Assembly (NCBI GenBank): GCA_964564865.1
Contig: CAZMDA010000017.1
Span: 1-59,571, forward strand
Length of the DNA: 59,571 nt
DNA from: RBG-16-66-20 sp964564865
Lineage (GTDB): Bacteria; Pseudomonadota; Gammaproteobacteria; Burkholderiales; SG8-39
Direction: 5' to 3'
Positions 6,994-15,511 of the stretch are shown in pieces. The notes beneath the pieces were generated by a model. The model saw only the letters and a program-made list of their open reading frames with translations. It was not told the origin of the DNA and did no database searches. Each line of letters opens with the position of its first letter. Within the stretch, counting starts at the first letter, position 1. The position numbers were made by a program, and so were the translations under genes.

Positions 6994-8189
6994 CGGGCAG
7001 GCATTCTAGCGAGCATCCAGGCGCCCACCGCGAGCGCGGGCGCCGACAGCACCGCGAAGGCGATGGCGTAGCTGCCGGCGAGCGCCAGCACGCCGTTGAA
7101 CAGGAGCGGCGTCAGCACCACCCCGAGGTAGGTGAAGAACAGGCACCCGCCGGTGGCCTCGCTGGTGCGGCCCTCGGGCGCGATGCGCGCCACTTCCGCA
7201 AGGAATACCCCGTTCCAGCCCACCGCCGTGGCGCCGAACGCCGCAGCGTAGGCAAACAGCAGCCACGCCGGCCAGTCCGGGTTGGCGGCCAGCGCCGCGA
7301 GCGCCGACAGGCCCATGCCGATGCCGAGAATCCCGAGCACCACGCGGCGGCCGAGCGCCCGGTCCGCGAGCAGGCCCCAGCCCACCCGGCCGACCACGCT
7401 CGCCACCTGCGAGGCCGCCATCACCACGCCCGCGACCACCAGCGACAGCGCGAAGCTCTCGGTGAGGAAGCTGACGAGATAGGTCACCAGCGCGACCTGC
7501 AATCCGCCGTAGACGAAGGAGCAGATGCACATCGCGCGCAGCCCGGGCACGCGCAGCACCATCGCCACCGGCGCGAAGGCCGACGCCAGAGCAATCCGCG
7601 CGTTGGGTTTCAGGTCCGTGTCGTAGCGCGCGCGCACCGGCTGGATCGCCAGCGCGAGTACCAGGCACGCGGCGCCGATGGCCGCGGCGCCCCACCGCCA
7701 GCCCAGCGCCAGCACCAGCACCGGCACCACCAGGCCCGCCAGCACGCCGCCGGCGGGCACGCCGGTCTGCTTGATGGAGAACACGAGCGAAAAGATCTCG
7801 CGCGGCGCGGTGCGCACCAGGATCACGGAACTGGCCGGCGTCGCCGGCCCGTAGCCCAGCCCGACCACGAAGCCGCCCAGCACGACCAGCGGCATCCAGG
7901 CGCTGGCGGCGAGCGCGAGGCCGGCGAGGCACAGGAGGAGCGACACCTGGCTGACGCGGATCGGACCGAAGCGCGACACCCAGCCGCCGGAGATGGCGGA
8001 GGCGAGCATGCTGCCGAAATAGGTGGCGGCGACGTAGTAGCCCACTGCCGAGGCCTGCACGCCCAGCGCGGGCGCGGCCACCGGCGCCATCACCGGCGCG
8101 CAATAGATGGCGAAGGAGACGACGGCCTGGATCGTGAACGTGACCGCGAGCGGCAGCGCGATGCCGCCGCCGGCCGGGGCCGCCGTCAT
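6990..8189 (-). CDS. MFS transporter
   Basis: A 399-residue major facilitator with twelve predicted hydrophobic helices. The A-like motif GGWVSRFGPIRV lies between helices 2 and 3, and the second-half equivalent GLLADRALGRRVV lies near 275. No substrate can be assigned. It sits between the thioesterase (4-bp overlap) and the CitE-like lyase (7-nt gap), so it probably moves the acid that the operon metabolises. Confidence 0.88.
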   Translation of the reverse strand: MTAAPAGGGIALPLAVTFTIQAVVSFAIYCAPVMAPVAAPALGVQASAVGYYVAATYFGSMLASAISGGWVSRFGPIRVSQVSLLLCLAGLALAASAWMPLVVLGGFVVGLGYGPATPASSVILVRTAPREIFSLVFSIKQTGVPAGGVLAGLVVPVLVLALGWRWGAAAIGAACLVLALAIQPVRARYDTDLKPNARIALASAFAPVAMVLRVPGLRAMCICSFVYGGLQVALVTYLVSFLTESFALSLVVAGVVMAASQVASVVGRVGWGLLADRALGRRVVLGILGIGMGLSALAALAANPDWPAWLLFAYAAAFGATAVGWNGVFLAEVARIAPEGRTSEATGGCLFFTYLGVVLTPLLFNGVLALAGSYAIAFAVLSAPALAVGAWMLARMPAR

Positions 8190-8196
8190 GCCGGCC

Positions 8197-9090
8197 TCAT
8201 GCCTTCGCGTCGCCCTGCACCGACTCGAGCAGGCGCTCGGCTTGCCGCACCACCGGGTAGTCCACCATCCTGCCGTCCACCTGCACCGCGGCCTCGCCCT
8301 GCGCCTCGGCGGCGCGGAACGCCTCCACGATCCGCTTGGCGCGCGCGATCTCGTCGGCCGAGGGCGCGAAGCCGGCGTTCGCCCCGGCCACCTGGTCCGG
8401 GTGGATGCACAGCCGCCCCTGGAAGCCCATGCGGCGGCTGCGTTCGGTGGAGCGCCGGTAGCCCTCGGCGTCCTTGATGTCGAAATACGGGCTGTCCAGC
8501 GGCGGCTCGACCCCCGCGCTCGCCGAGGCGAGCACCAGGCGCGCGCGCGCGTGGTCCAGTTCCCGCTCGTCCGCGGAGGTCGTGATGCCCAGCTCGTTGG
8601 CGAAGTCCGCGGCGCCGAAGGCGGCGCGGCGCACGCGCCAGCGCCCGGAGTACGGCTTCAGGCTCCGCGCCTGGAACACGCGGTCCACGCGCGACAGGCC
8701 TGCTGCTGTCTCCACCAGCGGGATCAGGTCGAGCGACCCCGGCGCCATGCCGCGCTCCAGTTCCAGGTTCCACAGCAGCCAGTCGATGGCGTGCAGGTCG
8801 GCGGCGCTCTCCACCTTGGGCAGCACCGCGCCGTACAGGCCCGGCACCACGGTGTCGACGAGGTCGCGGAAGCAGAACGGCGTGCCCATGGCATTGACGC
8901 GAACGTAGACGCGCACCTTGCCCGCTCGCGCGACGGCTTCGGCCACGGGCTTGCGCGAGGCGGCTTTCTCGGAGATGGCCACCGCGTCCTCCAGGTCGAG
9001 GATCACCGCGTCGGCCCCGAGCGTGAGGGCCTTCTCCACGCGGCGCGGGTGGTTGCCGGGAGCAAACAGGAAACTGCGGTTCAGCGCCAT
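8197..9090 (-). CDS. CitE-like CoA-ester lyase (HpcH/HpaI superfamily)
   Basis: A 297-residue TIM-barrel protein resembling the citrate lyase beta subunit and malyl-CoA lyase. It has RSFLFAPGNHPRRVEKAL, the metal-site strand GADAVILDLEDAV, RVNAMGTP, VLPKVES, the glutamate strand LIPLVETAAGL, and GFQGRLCIHPDQV near the end. Relatives cleave citryl-CoA, malyl-CoA, methylmalyl-CoA or citramalyl-CoA. There are no citrate lyase alpha or gamma subunits nearby, so a stand-alone acyl-CoA lyase is more likely than citrate lyase. It follows the receptor gene by 27 nt in the same operon. Confidence 0.87.
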   Translation of the reverse strand: MALNRSFLFAPGNHPRRVEKALTLGADAVILDLEDAVAISEKAASRKPVAEAVARAGKVRVYVRVNAMGTPFCFRDLVDTVVPGLYGAVLPKVESAADLHAIDWLLWNLELERGMAPGSLDLIPLVETAAGLSRVDRVFQARSLKPYSGRWRVRRAAFGAADFANELGITTSADERELDHARARLVLASASAGVEPPLDSPYFDIKDAEGYRRSTERSRRMGFQGRLCIHPDQVAGANAGFAPSADEIARAKRIVEAFRAAEAQGEAAVQVDGRMVDYPVVRQAERLLESVQGDAKA

Positions 9091-9117
9091 GGTGGTTGCC
9101 TCGTTCGCCTTGGGTGC

Positions 9118-10284
9118 TTACTTGAGGAGCGTGCGCCCGGCCCAGGCCGGGTACGGAAGCTGCCATTTTGCAGTGGCCAGCGCCTCCGGCCACACGATTT
9201 CGCGCCGGCCCATCTGGACCTGCAGCACCAGGGGCACCGCGGCGAGCTGGGCGCCGTTCGGGTCCACCTTGTAGGCGCCGAGCGGCGTGGCGGCCTCCAG
9301 CGCGCCGAAGGCCTCGAGCAGCTTGTCCTGCTCCAGCGTGCCGGCGCGCTTCACCGCCGCCTCCAGCACCTTCGCCGCGGCGTAGCCCTGCGCGGCGAGC
9401 ACGCCGGGCGGCGCGGACCAGCGCTTCGCGAACGCGGCGGCGAAGGCTGCGTTGCCCGCGGTGGCGGCGCGCGCGTCATAGGGCGAGAGGCCCATCACCT
9501 GCTCGGCGTCCTGCCCGACCAGGCGCAGGAAGGCGGGGTCGGCGGCACCCTGCGCGAAGAACATTCCCGGCGCGTAGCCCATGCGCCGGAACGTCTGCAC
9601 CATGCCCGAGGCGTCCGCGGCCGAACCGAAGGCGATCCAGGCCTGCGCCTCGAAGCGGCGCGCGCGCTCGACCAGCGGGTCGAGCTCGGTCGAGCCCGGG
9701 GCGTGCGGCGCAGGCTCGTCCACCTGGAATCCGAGCTTCACCGCCGCATCGCGCGCCTGCTCGGCCATTTCCTTGGACTGCGGGTCCTGCCGGTAGGCGA
9801 TGAACAGGCGCCTCAGGCCCTGCCGTTGCGCGATCTCCAGCGCGCCGCTGCCGTAGGCGGCATAGGGCGCCGCGACCTGGAACACGTAGCGGTAGCGCAC
9901 GCGGTGCACCAGTCGCGAGGCGCCGGTGGCGTTCACCAGCACGCGCCGCGCGCGCTCCGCCGTGGCGGCCGCGCCCAGCGTCGCCGCCGAACCGACCGGG
10001 CCGACCAGCAGGTCGGCGCGGTGCGTCTCGATCAACTTGCGATAGTGCTCCGGCGCCTCGAAGGCCTCCGAGGCATCATCGAGCAGCACCAGCTCCACCG
10101 GCCGGCCGAGCAGCCCGCCCGCGGCGTTCACTTCGTCGCGCCACAGCTCGAGCGCCCTGGGCAGGTCCGCGCCGATCCCGGCGAGGCTGCCCGTGCGCGG
10201 CACGGCGGCGCCGACGACGAGGGCGGGCTGCGCGAAGGCAGCCGGCGCGAGCGCGAGCAGCAGCAGGAAAATAAACCGCTTCAT
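9118..10284 (-). CDS. Branched-chain amino acid-type ABC transporter substrate-binding protein
   Basis: A 388-residue periplasmic receptor with a clear signal peptide: MKRFIFLLLLALAPAAFAQ, cleavage after AFA. A type I periplasmic-binding fold follows: VGAAVPRTGSLAGIG, VELVLLDDAS, LLVGPVGSAATLGAA. The family (LivJ-like) captures amino acids, amides, urea or aromatic acids. No ABC ATPase or permease lies next to it, so it is an orphan receptor here. It is the first gene of the minus-strand operon and is transcribed divergently from the GlcD-like gene, 45 bp away. Confidence 0.88.
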   Translation of the reverse strand: MKRFIFLLLLALAPAAFAQPALVVGAAVPRTGSLAGIGADLPRALELWRDEVNAAGGLLGRPVELVLLDDASEAFEAPEHYRKLIETHRADLLVGPVGSAATLGAAATAERARRVLVNATGASRLVHRVRYRYVFQVAAPYAAYGSGALEIAQRQGLRRLFIAYRQDPQSKEMAEQARDAAVKLGFQVDEPAPHAPGSTELDPLVERARRFEAQAWIAFGSAADASGMVQTFRRMGYAPGMFFAQGAADPAFLRLVGQDAEQVMGLSPYDARAATAGNAAFAAAFAKRWSAPPGVLAAQGYAAAKVLEAAVKRAGTLEQDKLLEAFGALEAATPLGAYKVDPNGAQLAAVPLVLQVQMGRREIVWPEALATAKWQLPYPAWAGRTLLK

Positions 10285-10329
10285 GGTCCGGCCCCAAAGT
10301 ACGGTGTGGGAAAATCCGCGTCAAGGAAC

Positions 10330-11712
10330 ATGGACAACGAGTTCATCCGCGCGTTGCGCGCCATCGCCGGCCCGGCCCACGTGCTCACCGCGGCCGCCGA
10401 CACCGCGCCCTACTACGGCGACTGGCGCCGGCAGTTCCGCGCCGAGGGCCTGTGCGTGGTGCGCCCGGCGGACACCGCGCAGGTGGCGGCGGTGGCGCGC
10501 CAGTGCGCCGCAGCCGGCGTCGCCGTGGTGCCCCAGGGCGGCAACACCGGGCTGTGCGGCGGCTCGGTGCCCACCGGCGCGGTCCGCGAGATCGTGCTGT
10601 CGCTCGCGCGGCTCAATCGCATCCGCAGCGTGGATCCGCTGGACAACACCATCACGGTGGAAGCGGGCTGCGTGCTGGCGGCGATCCAGGCCGAGGCCGG
10701 CAAGGCGGACCGGTTCTTCCCCTTGTCGCTCGCGGCCGAGGGCAGCTGCCAGATCGGCGGCAACCTCTCCACCAACGCGGGCGGGGTCAACGTGCTGCGC
10801 TTCGGCAACGCGCGCGACCAGGTGCTGGGGCTGGAGGTGGTGCTGCCCGACGGCCGCGTCTGGAACGGCCTGAGGAGCCTGCGCAAGGACAACACCGGCT
10901 ACGACCTGAAGCAGCTGTTCATCGGCGCCGAGGGGACGCTGGGCATCATCACCGCGGCGGTGCTGAAGCTGCAGCCCAAACCCACGGCGACGGCGACCGC
11001 CTGGATCGCGGTGCCCGATCCCGAGGCCGCGGTCGGGCTGCTGAGCGAACTGCGCGCCGCCTGCGGCGACCGGCTCACGGCCTTCGAGCTGATCTCGCGC
11101 CGCTGCGTGGACGCGGTGCTCGCGCACCGGCCGGCGACGCGCGATCCGATCCCGGGAGCCGGCGCCTGGTACGTGCTGCTGGAACTCAACGACGGCGGCG
11201 GCGATGCGGAGCTGCGGGGCCGGCTGGAGGGCGCGCTGCGCGAGGCGCTGGAATCCGCGCTCGCCACGGACGCGGTGGTCGCGCAGAGCGAGGCCGAGCG
11301 CCTCGCGCTGTGGGCGATCCGCGAGACGGTTCCGGAGGCGCAATTCTCCAACGTGAAGCACGACATCTCGGTGGCCGTCTCGCGCGTGCCCGAGCTGATC
11401 GCGCGCACGGACCAGGCGCTGGCGGCCGCCTTCCCCGGCGCGCCCATCTACTGCTTCGGCCACGTCGGCGACGGCAACCTGCATTACAACGTGGGCGATG
11501 CGGCGCTGCTGGCGCGCCGCGCCGAGGTGAACGCCGTGGTCTACGCCGGGGTGGATGCCATGGGCGGCTCCATCTCCGCCGAGCACGGCCTGGGGCAGTT
11601 GAAGCGCGAGGAGATCACGCACCACAAGGATCCGCTGGAGCTGGAGCTGATGCGCGCGCTGAAGGGCGCGCTGGATCCGAAGGGATTGATGAACCCGGGA
11701 AAGGTCCTCTAG
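10330..11712 (+). CDS. FAD-binding oxidoreductase, GlcD / D-2-hydroxyacid dehydrogenase type
   Basis: A 460-residue VAO-fold flavoenzyme. The FAD-binding PP-loop region is VVPQGGNTGLCGGSVP, followed by the GGNLSTNAGGVNVLRFGNAR segment and NTGYDLKQLFIGAEGTLGII. The C-terminal domain ends with YCFGHVGDGNLHYN (metal/substrate His), SISAEHGLG and DPKGLMNPGKVL. It oxidises D-2-hydroxyacids such as D-lactate, glycolate or D-2-hydroxyglutarate. The start ATG at 10330 begins the conserved MDNEFIRAL and follows AAGGA. The 3' end overlaps the convergent amidohydrolase by 4 bp. Confidence 0.9.
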   Translation: MDNEFIRALRAIAGPAHVLTAAADTAPYYGDWRRQFRAEGLCVVRPADTAQVAAVARQCAAAGVAVVPQGGNTGLCGGSVPTGAVREIVLSLARLNRIRSVDPLDNTITVEAGCVLAAIQAEAGKADRFFPLSLAAEGSCQIGGNLSTNAGGVNVLRFGNARDQVLGLEVVLPDGRVWNGLRSLRKDNTGYDLKQLFIGAEGTLGIITAAVLKLQPKPTATATAWIAVPDPEAAVGLLSELRAACGDRLTAFELISRRCVDAVLAHRPATRDPIPGAGAWYVLLELNDGGGDAELRGRLEGALREALESALATDAVVAQSEAERLALWAIRETVPEAQFSNVKHDISVAVSRVPELIARTDQALAAAFPGAPIYCFGHVGDGNLHYNVGDAALLARRAEVNAVVYAGVDAMGGSISAEHGLGQLKREEITHHKDPLELELMRALKGALDPKGLMNPGKVL

Positions 11713-12950
11713 GGCTTCGGCTCGAAGCCCTCCACGAAGCGCAGCAGCACGCGCGCGCCCGCCTCGGCGTCCTCCGCGGTGATCGCTTCGGCCGGATTGT
11801 GGCTGATGCCTTTCTCGCAGCGCACGAACAGCATGCCGATGTCGGCGATCGCCTGGATCGCCTGGCCGTCGTGGCCGGCGCCGCTGGGCAGCCGGAAATC
11901 GCGCCGGCCCTCGGCGCGCAGCGCCGCGGCCATCTGTTCGATGAGCCACGGCGCGCAGGCGGCCACGCCCTGCTGCTGCAGCTCCTCGATGCGCGCCGCC
12001 ACCTGGCGCCGCGCGCAGATGGCGGCGATCTCCGAACGGATGGCGGCCGCCGCACGCAGGCGCTGCGCGTCGGCCGGCGCGCGCACGTCCACCGTGAAGC
12101 GCGCTTCGCCCGGCACCACGTTGATCGCGCCGGGCAGCGCCTCCATCCGGCCCACGGTGGCGACGGTGCCGGGCTCGGATGCGCCGATGCGCTCCACCGC
12201 GAGCGCGCATTCGGCGGCGGCCGCGAGCGCGTCGCGGCGCAGGTGCATGGGCACCGTGCCGGCGTGGCCGGCGACGCCCTGGAGCGTGACCGCCAGGCGC
12301 GTGAAGCCGTTGATCGCGGTCACCACGCCCACCGCGAGGCCCTCGGCTTCCAGCACCGGCCCCTGCTCGATGTGCAGCTCGGCGTAGGAGAGCACGTCCT
12401 CGCGCCGCCGCGCCGCCTCGCCCACCCGCGCCGGGTCGAGGCCGAAGTCGCGCAGCGCCTGCGCGAGGGTCACGCCCGCGGCGTCCTTCGCCTCCAATGC
12501 CGCCGCATCGAATGTCCCGGCGACGGCGCGGCTGCCCAGCAGCGTGACGCCGAAGCGCACGCCCTCCTCGTCGCAGAAGCCCACCACTTCGAGCGCGAAC
12601 GGCAGCCGCTTGCCCGCGGCGTGCAGCGCATGCGCGCATTCGATGCCGGAGAGCACGCCCAGCATGCCGTCGTACTTCCCTGCGTTGCGCACCGTGTCCA
12701 GGTGGGAGCCCAGCAGCAGGCAGGGCGCGCCCGGCTCCTTACCCTCGTAGCGGCCGACGACGTTGCCGATGGCATCCAGGCGCGCCTCCATGCCCGCCTC
12801 GCGCATCCAACCCAGCACCAGGTCCGCGGCGCCGCGGTATTCCTTCGACAGCGAGGTCCGGGTCAGGCCGCCGGGCAGTTCCGAATGCCGCGCCAGGGCC
12901 TCGGCCCGTTCGAGCAGGCGCCAGCCCGAAATGTGCACGATCGTGCACAT
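11709..12950 (-). CDS. M20-family Zn amidohydrolase (HyuC / allantoate amidohydrolase type)
   Basis: A 413-residue di-zinc hydrolase. The metal motifs are LGSHLDTV (first His/Asp), KYDGMLG (bridging Asp), CDEEGVRFG (Glu pair), ELHIEQGPVLE (His) and SGAGHDGQAI (last His). The dimerisation-lid motif is GVAGHAGTVPM. Members hydrolyse N-carbamoyl amino acids, allantoate or ureidoglycine. The start ATG overlaps the stop of the upstream TPP-enzyme gene (TGATG). The first eight residues, MCTIVHIS, are encoded by a perfect 20-bp palindrome that would place the start codon in a hairpin. Confidence 0.88.
   Translation of the reverse strand: MCTIVHISGWRLLERAEALARHSELPGGLTRTSLSKEYRGAADLVLGWMREAGMEARLDAIGNVVGRYEGKEPGAPCLLLGSHLDTVRNAGKYDGMLGVLSGIECAHALHAAGKRLPFALEVVGFCDEEGVRFGVTLLGSRAVAGTFDAAALEAKDAAGVTLAQALRDFGLDPARVGEAARRREDVLSYAELHIEQGPVLEAEGLAVGVVTAINGFTRLAVTLQGVAGHAGTVPMHLRRDALAAAAECALAVERIGASEPGTVATVGRMEALPGAINVVPGEARFTVDVRAPADAQRLRAAAAIRSEIAAICARRQVAARIEELQQQGVAACAPWLIEQMAAALRAEGRRDFRLPSGAGHDGQAIQAIADIGMLFVRCEKGISHNPAEAITAEDAEAGARVLLRFVEGFEPKP
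12931..12950. repeat. Perfect 20-bp palindrome at the start codon of the M20 amidohydrolase gene
   Basis: ATGTGCACGATCGTGCACAT is completely self-complementary and contains the minus-strand initiation codon. In the mRNA it could hide the start codon until ribosomes arrive from the overlapping upstream gene. It resembles the palindrome at 783-802. Confidence 0.7.
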
Positions 12951-14491
12951 CAGCGCCTGAACGTGGGCGCGGGGTGCCGCTGCAGGGCGACGTTGACGCA
13001 GGCCGCGCGGCCGGCGAGCGCGGCGCGCCCCAGCGCCGGGGCCAGTTCCGCGGGCCGCGCAACGTGCTCGCCGTGCGCGCCGAAGGCCTCCGCCACGCGG
13101 TCATAGCGCGTCGGCAGGAGCAGGCAGCCATGCGCGCGCGCTGCGCCGTAGGCGCGCAGCTGGATCTGGTGCTCCGCGTTCCACGCCGAGTCGTTGCCGA
13201 CCACGGCGACGAAGGCGATGTCGGCGCGCACCGCGGTGTCGAACTCGGAGCAATGAAAGCCGAAGGTGCCGTCGCCCAGCATGGCGACCACCGTCGCCTC
13301 CGGCACCGCGAGCTTCGCCGCGGCCGCGAAGGGCAGCGCCGAGCCGATGGAGCCGGCGACGCCGTTGATCACCCGGTGCGGCGCGCTGAGCGTCGCCTGC
13401 GCCCACTGGCCGAACTCGCCGCCGTCGGACACCAGCACCGAGGGACCGGCATCGAGCAGCTTCTGCACCGCGCGTCCCACTTCCACCGGGTGCAGCGGGC
13501 CGTCGGCGGGCGAGGCGAGGCTCTGCCACGCCCCGGGCCGCCAGGCGAGCGCCGCGCGCGCCTCGTCGCGCCAGCCGCCCTTCTGCCAGCCCTTGCGCGC
13601 GGCCGCCGCGAGCCAGGCTTCGGTCACCGGGTCGGCCTCCAGCAACCTGGCGCCCGCTGCGAAGGCCTGGCCGAACTTCAGCGTGAAATCGCGCCGCTTG
13701 CCCGCGAGCACCACCGCATCGGCTTTCGCCAGCACTTCCGCGAGCAGCCCCAGGCACGGATCGTTCACGCCGCGCGGGCTTTCCATGACGATGCAGGGCA
13801 CGCCCGAGGCCTCCTCCAGTTGCGCGAGCAGCCGCCGCGCGCGCGCGCCGGCCATGGCAGGGCCTGCGATGAGGAGCGGCGCCTTCCCGGCGACAAGGTG
13901 GTCCAGCGCCGCGTCGATGGCGAGGGCCTGGACGTCCTGCGAAACGGGCCCGGGCAGGAAATCCGCCGGCGCGGGCAGCGGCGCCTCGGCCTCGCCCTCG
14001 AGCAGGTCCGAGGGCAGCGACAGGTGGACGGGGCCCGGCCGCCCGGAGCGCGCCATGCGCATGGCGCGCGCGATGTCCTCGGCGAGCGAGGCGGCCGAGC
14101 GCACGGTCCACGAGGCCTTGGCGGCGGGCGCGGCCATTTCCGCCTGCGCCATCTCCTGGAACGCGCCCTTGCCCAGTTCCGCGAGCGGCGCGTGCCCGGA
14201 GAGCAGCACCAGCGGCGACTCCGCGGCGAGCGCGGTGTAGAGCGCGGACACCGCGTTGGCGTGGCCGGGCCCCCCGGTCACCAGCGCGATGCCGGGCTCG
14301 CCCGTGAGACGGCCCCAGGCGTCGGCCATGTGCACCGTCGCCGCCTCGTGGCGCACGTGCAGGAGGTCGAGTCCCGCATCCAGGGCGGCGTCGAACACCG
14401 GCATGATGTGGTTGCCCGACAGCGTGAACACGCGCCGCACGCCCCCGAGGGCGAGCGTGCGCGCGACGAGGTCTGCGCCCCGCTGGCTCAT
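12950..14491 (-). CDS. Thiamine-pyrophosphate enzyme, acetolactate synthase/benzoylformate decarboxylase-like
   Basis: A 513-residue TPP enzyme with three domains. The N-terminal Pyr domain has the conserved Glu 49 in RHEAATVHMADAWGR and GIALVTGGPGHANAVSALY. The central domain binds nucleotide in relatives. The C-terminal PP domain has GDGTFGFHCSEFDTAV (GDG at 406-408) and GND near 430. The substrate is a 2-oxo acid or acyl-CoA, not decidable here. The ATG at 14491 (MSQRGADLV) was chosen over an upstream ATG that would run back into the receptor gene. The operon is Bug receptor, this enzyme, then the M20 amidohydrolase. Confidence 0.85.
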   Translation of the reverse strand: MSQRGADLVARTLALGGVRRVFTLSGNHIMPVFDAALDAGLDLLHVRHEAATVHMADAWGRLTGEPGIALVTGGPGHANAVSALYTALAAESPLVLLSGHAPLAELGKGAFQEMAQAEMAAPAAKASWTVRSAASLAEDIARAMRMARSGRPGPVHLSLPSDLLEGEAEAPLPAPADFLPGPVSQDVQALAIDAALDHLVAGKAPLLIAGPAMAGARARRLLAQLEEASGVPCIVMESPRGVNDPCLGLLAEVLAKADAVVLAGKRRDFTLKFGQAFAAGARLLEADPVTEAWLAAAARKGWQKGGWRDEARAALAWRPGAWQSLASPADGPLHPVEVGRAVQKLLDAGPSVLVSDGGEFGQWAQATLSAPHRVINGVAGSIGSALPFAAAAKLAVPEATVVAMLGDGTFGFHCSEFDTAVRADIAFVAVVGNDSAWNAEHQIQLRAYGAARAHGCLLLPTRYDRVAEAFGAHGEHVARPAELAPALGRAALAGRAACVNVALQRHPAPTFRR

Positions 14492-14510
14492 GGCGCCCGC
14501 TTCAGTCCCG

Positions 14511-15485
14511 TTACTGGCGGATGCCGAGCAGGGCAACGAGCTTCGAATAGAGCTCGTACTGCTCGCGGACGAACTTCTCGGTCTCGGCCGGGGAACGGAT
14601 CGCGGCGATGCCGCCGATCCTGGCGTTGCCCGTCTGCCAGGCCGGGTCCTTCGCCAGCCTGGCGAAGGTGTCCACCCAGCGGTCGACCACTTCCTTCGGC
14701 ATCCCGGGCGGCCCCATGAGCGCAGTCCAGCCGACGATCTTGTTCATGTCCGGAAAGCCCGCCTCGCTCGCGCTGGGCACGTTGGGCAGCTCGGCCAGCC
14801 GCTCGGGCGTGACGAACAGGCCGCGCAGCGCGCCGGACTTCACGTGCGGGATCACGGTGGGCGCGTTGTTGCAGGCGAAATGCACCTGCTCGCCCAGCAC
14901 CGCGGTGGTCACTTCGCCGCCGCCCTTGTAGTGGATGCCGACCGTGTGGTCCTTGGTGAGGCCGGCGAGCGTCATCCAGTACTGCACCGACATGTTCTGG
15001 CTGGTGCCCACGCCGGAGGTGGAGTAGTTCAGCTTGCCCGGGTGCGCGCGCGCCGTCGCGATCAGCTCGGCCGCGTTCTTCCACGGCGCGTCGCCCTTGA
15101 TGTAGCAGATGAACGGGTTCAGCTCGATCAGCGACAGCATGGTGAACTCGTTCCACTTGTACGGCACCTTGGAATCGAGCGCCGGGGCGATGGCGTGCGT
15201 GGCGATGCGCGCCACCAGCAGCGTGTAGCCGTCCGGGGCGGCGGTGCGCACCGCCTGCGCGCCGATGGTGCCGGAGGCGCCGGTGCGGTTGACCGAGACG
15301 ATGGGCTGGTTGTTGAGGTACTTCTGCGCGTGCGCGGCGACGTTGCGCCCCGAGAGGTCGGAGTCGCCGCCGGCGGCGAAGGGAATGATGAAGGTGATCG
15401 GCTTGGAGGGATACCCTTGGGCGTATGCGCCGCCGCAGGCGAGCATCGCAACCATCGAAACGAGCGCGCGGATCCTGTGCAGCAT
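14511..15485 (-). CDS. Bug/TctC-family tripartite tricarboxylate-type solute receptor
   Basis: A 324-residue periplasmic receptor with a signal peptide ending GGAYAQ. The mature start YPSKPITFIIPFAAGGDSD is diagnostic of Bug proteins. Later family landmarks are ASGTIGAQAVRTAAPDGYT, YSTSGVG, and PSASEAGFPDM. Bug receptors bind carboxylates and related acids, mostly in Burkholderiales, where they are far more numerous than the TctAB permeases. No tctAB lies nearby. It opens the operon with the TPP enzyme (19-nt gap) and is divergent from the dioxygenase gene. Confidence 0.92.
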   Translation of the reverse strand: MLHRIRALVSMVAMLACGGAYAQGYPSKPITFIIPFAAGGDSDLSGRNVAAHAQKYLNNQPIVSVNRTGASGTIGAQAVRTAAPDGYTLLVARIATHAIAPALDSKVPYKWNEFTMLSLIELNPFICYIKGDAPWKNAAELIATARAHPGKLNYSTSGVGTSQNMSVQYWMTLAGLTKDHTVGIHYKGGGEVTTAVLGEQVHFACNNAPTVIPHVKSGALRGLFVTPERLAELPNVPSASEAGFPDMNKIVGWTALMGPPGMPKEVVDRWVDTFARLAKDPAWQTGNARIGGIAAIRSPAETEKFVREQYELYSKLVALLGIRQ

Positions 15486-15511
15486 GGCCCTCCTCCCGGT
15501 AACCTAGTGCG

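Noticed and set aside
8197..9090. Citrate lyase beta subunit (citE)
   Set aside because: No citD, citF or accessory genes are present; a stand-alone CoA-ester lyase fits better.
8107..10329. Long in-frame extension upstream of the GlcD-like gene
   Set aside because: It is antisense to the CitE-like and LivJ-like genes and has no domain; the real start is ATG 10330.
12950..14491. Acetolactate synthase (ilvB) assignment
   Set aside because: There is no ilvN or ilvC neighbour, and context is a Bug receptor and an amidohydrolase; only the TPP-enzyme superfamily is supported.
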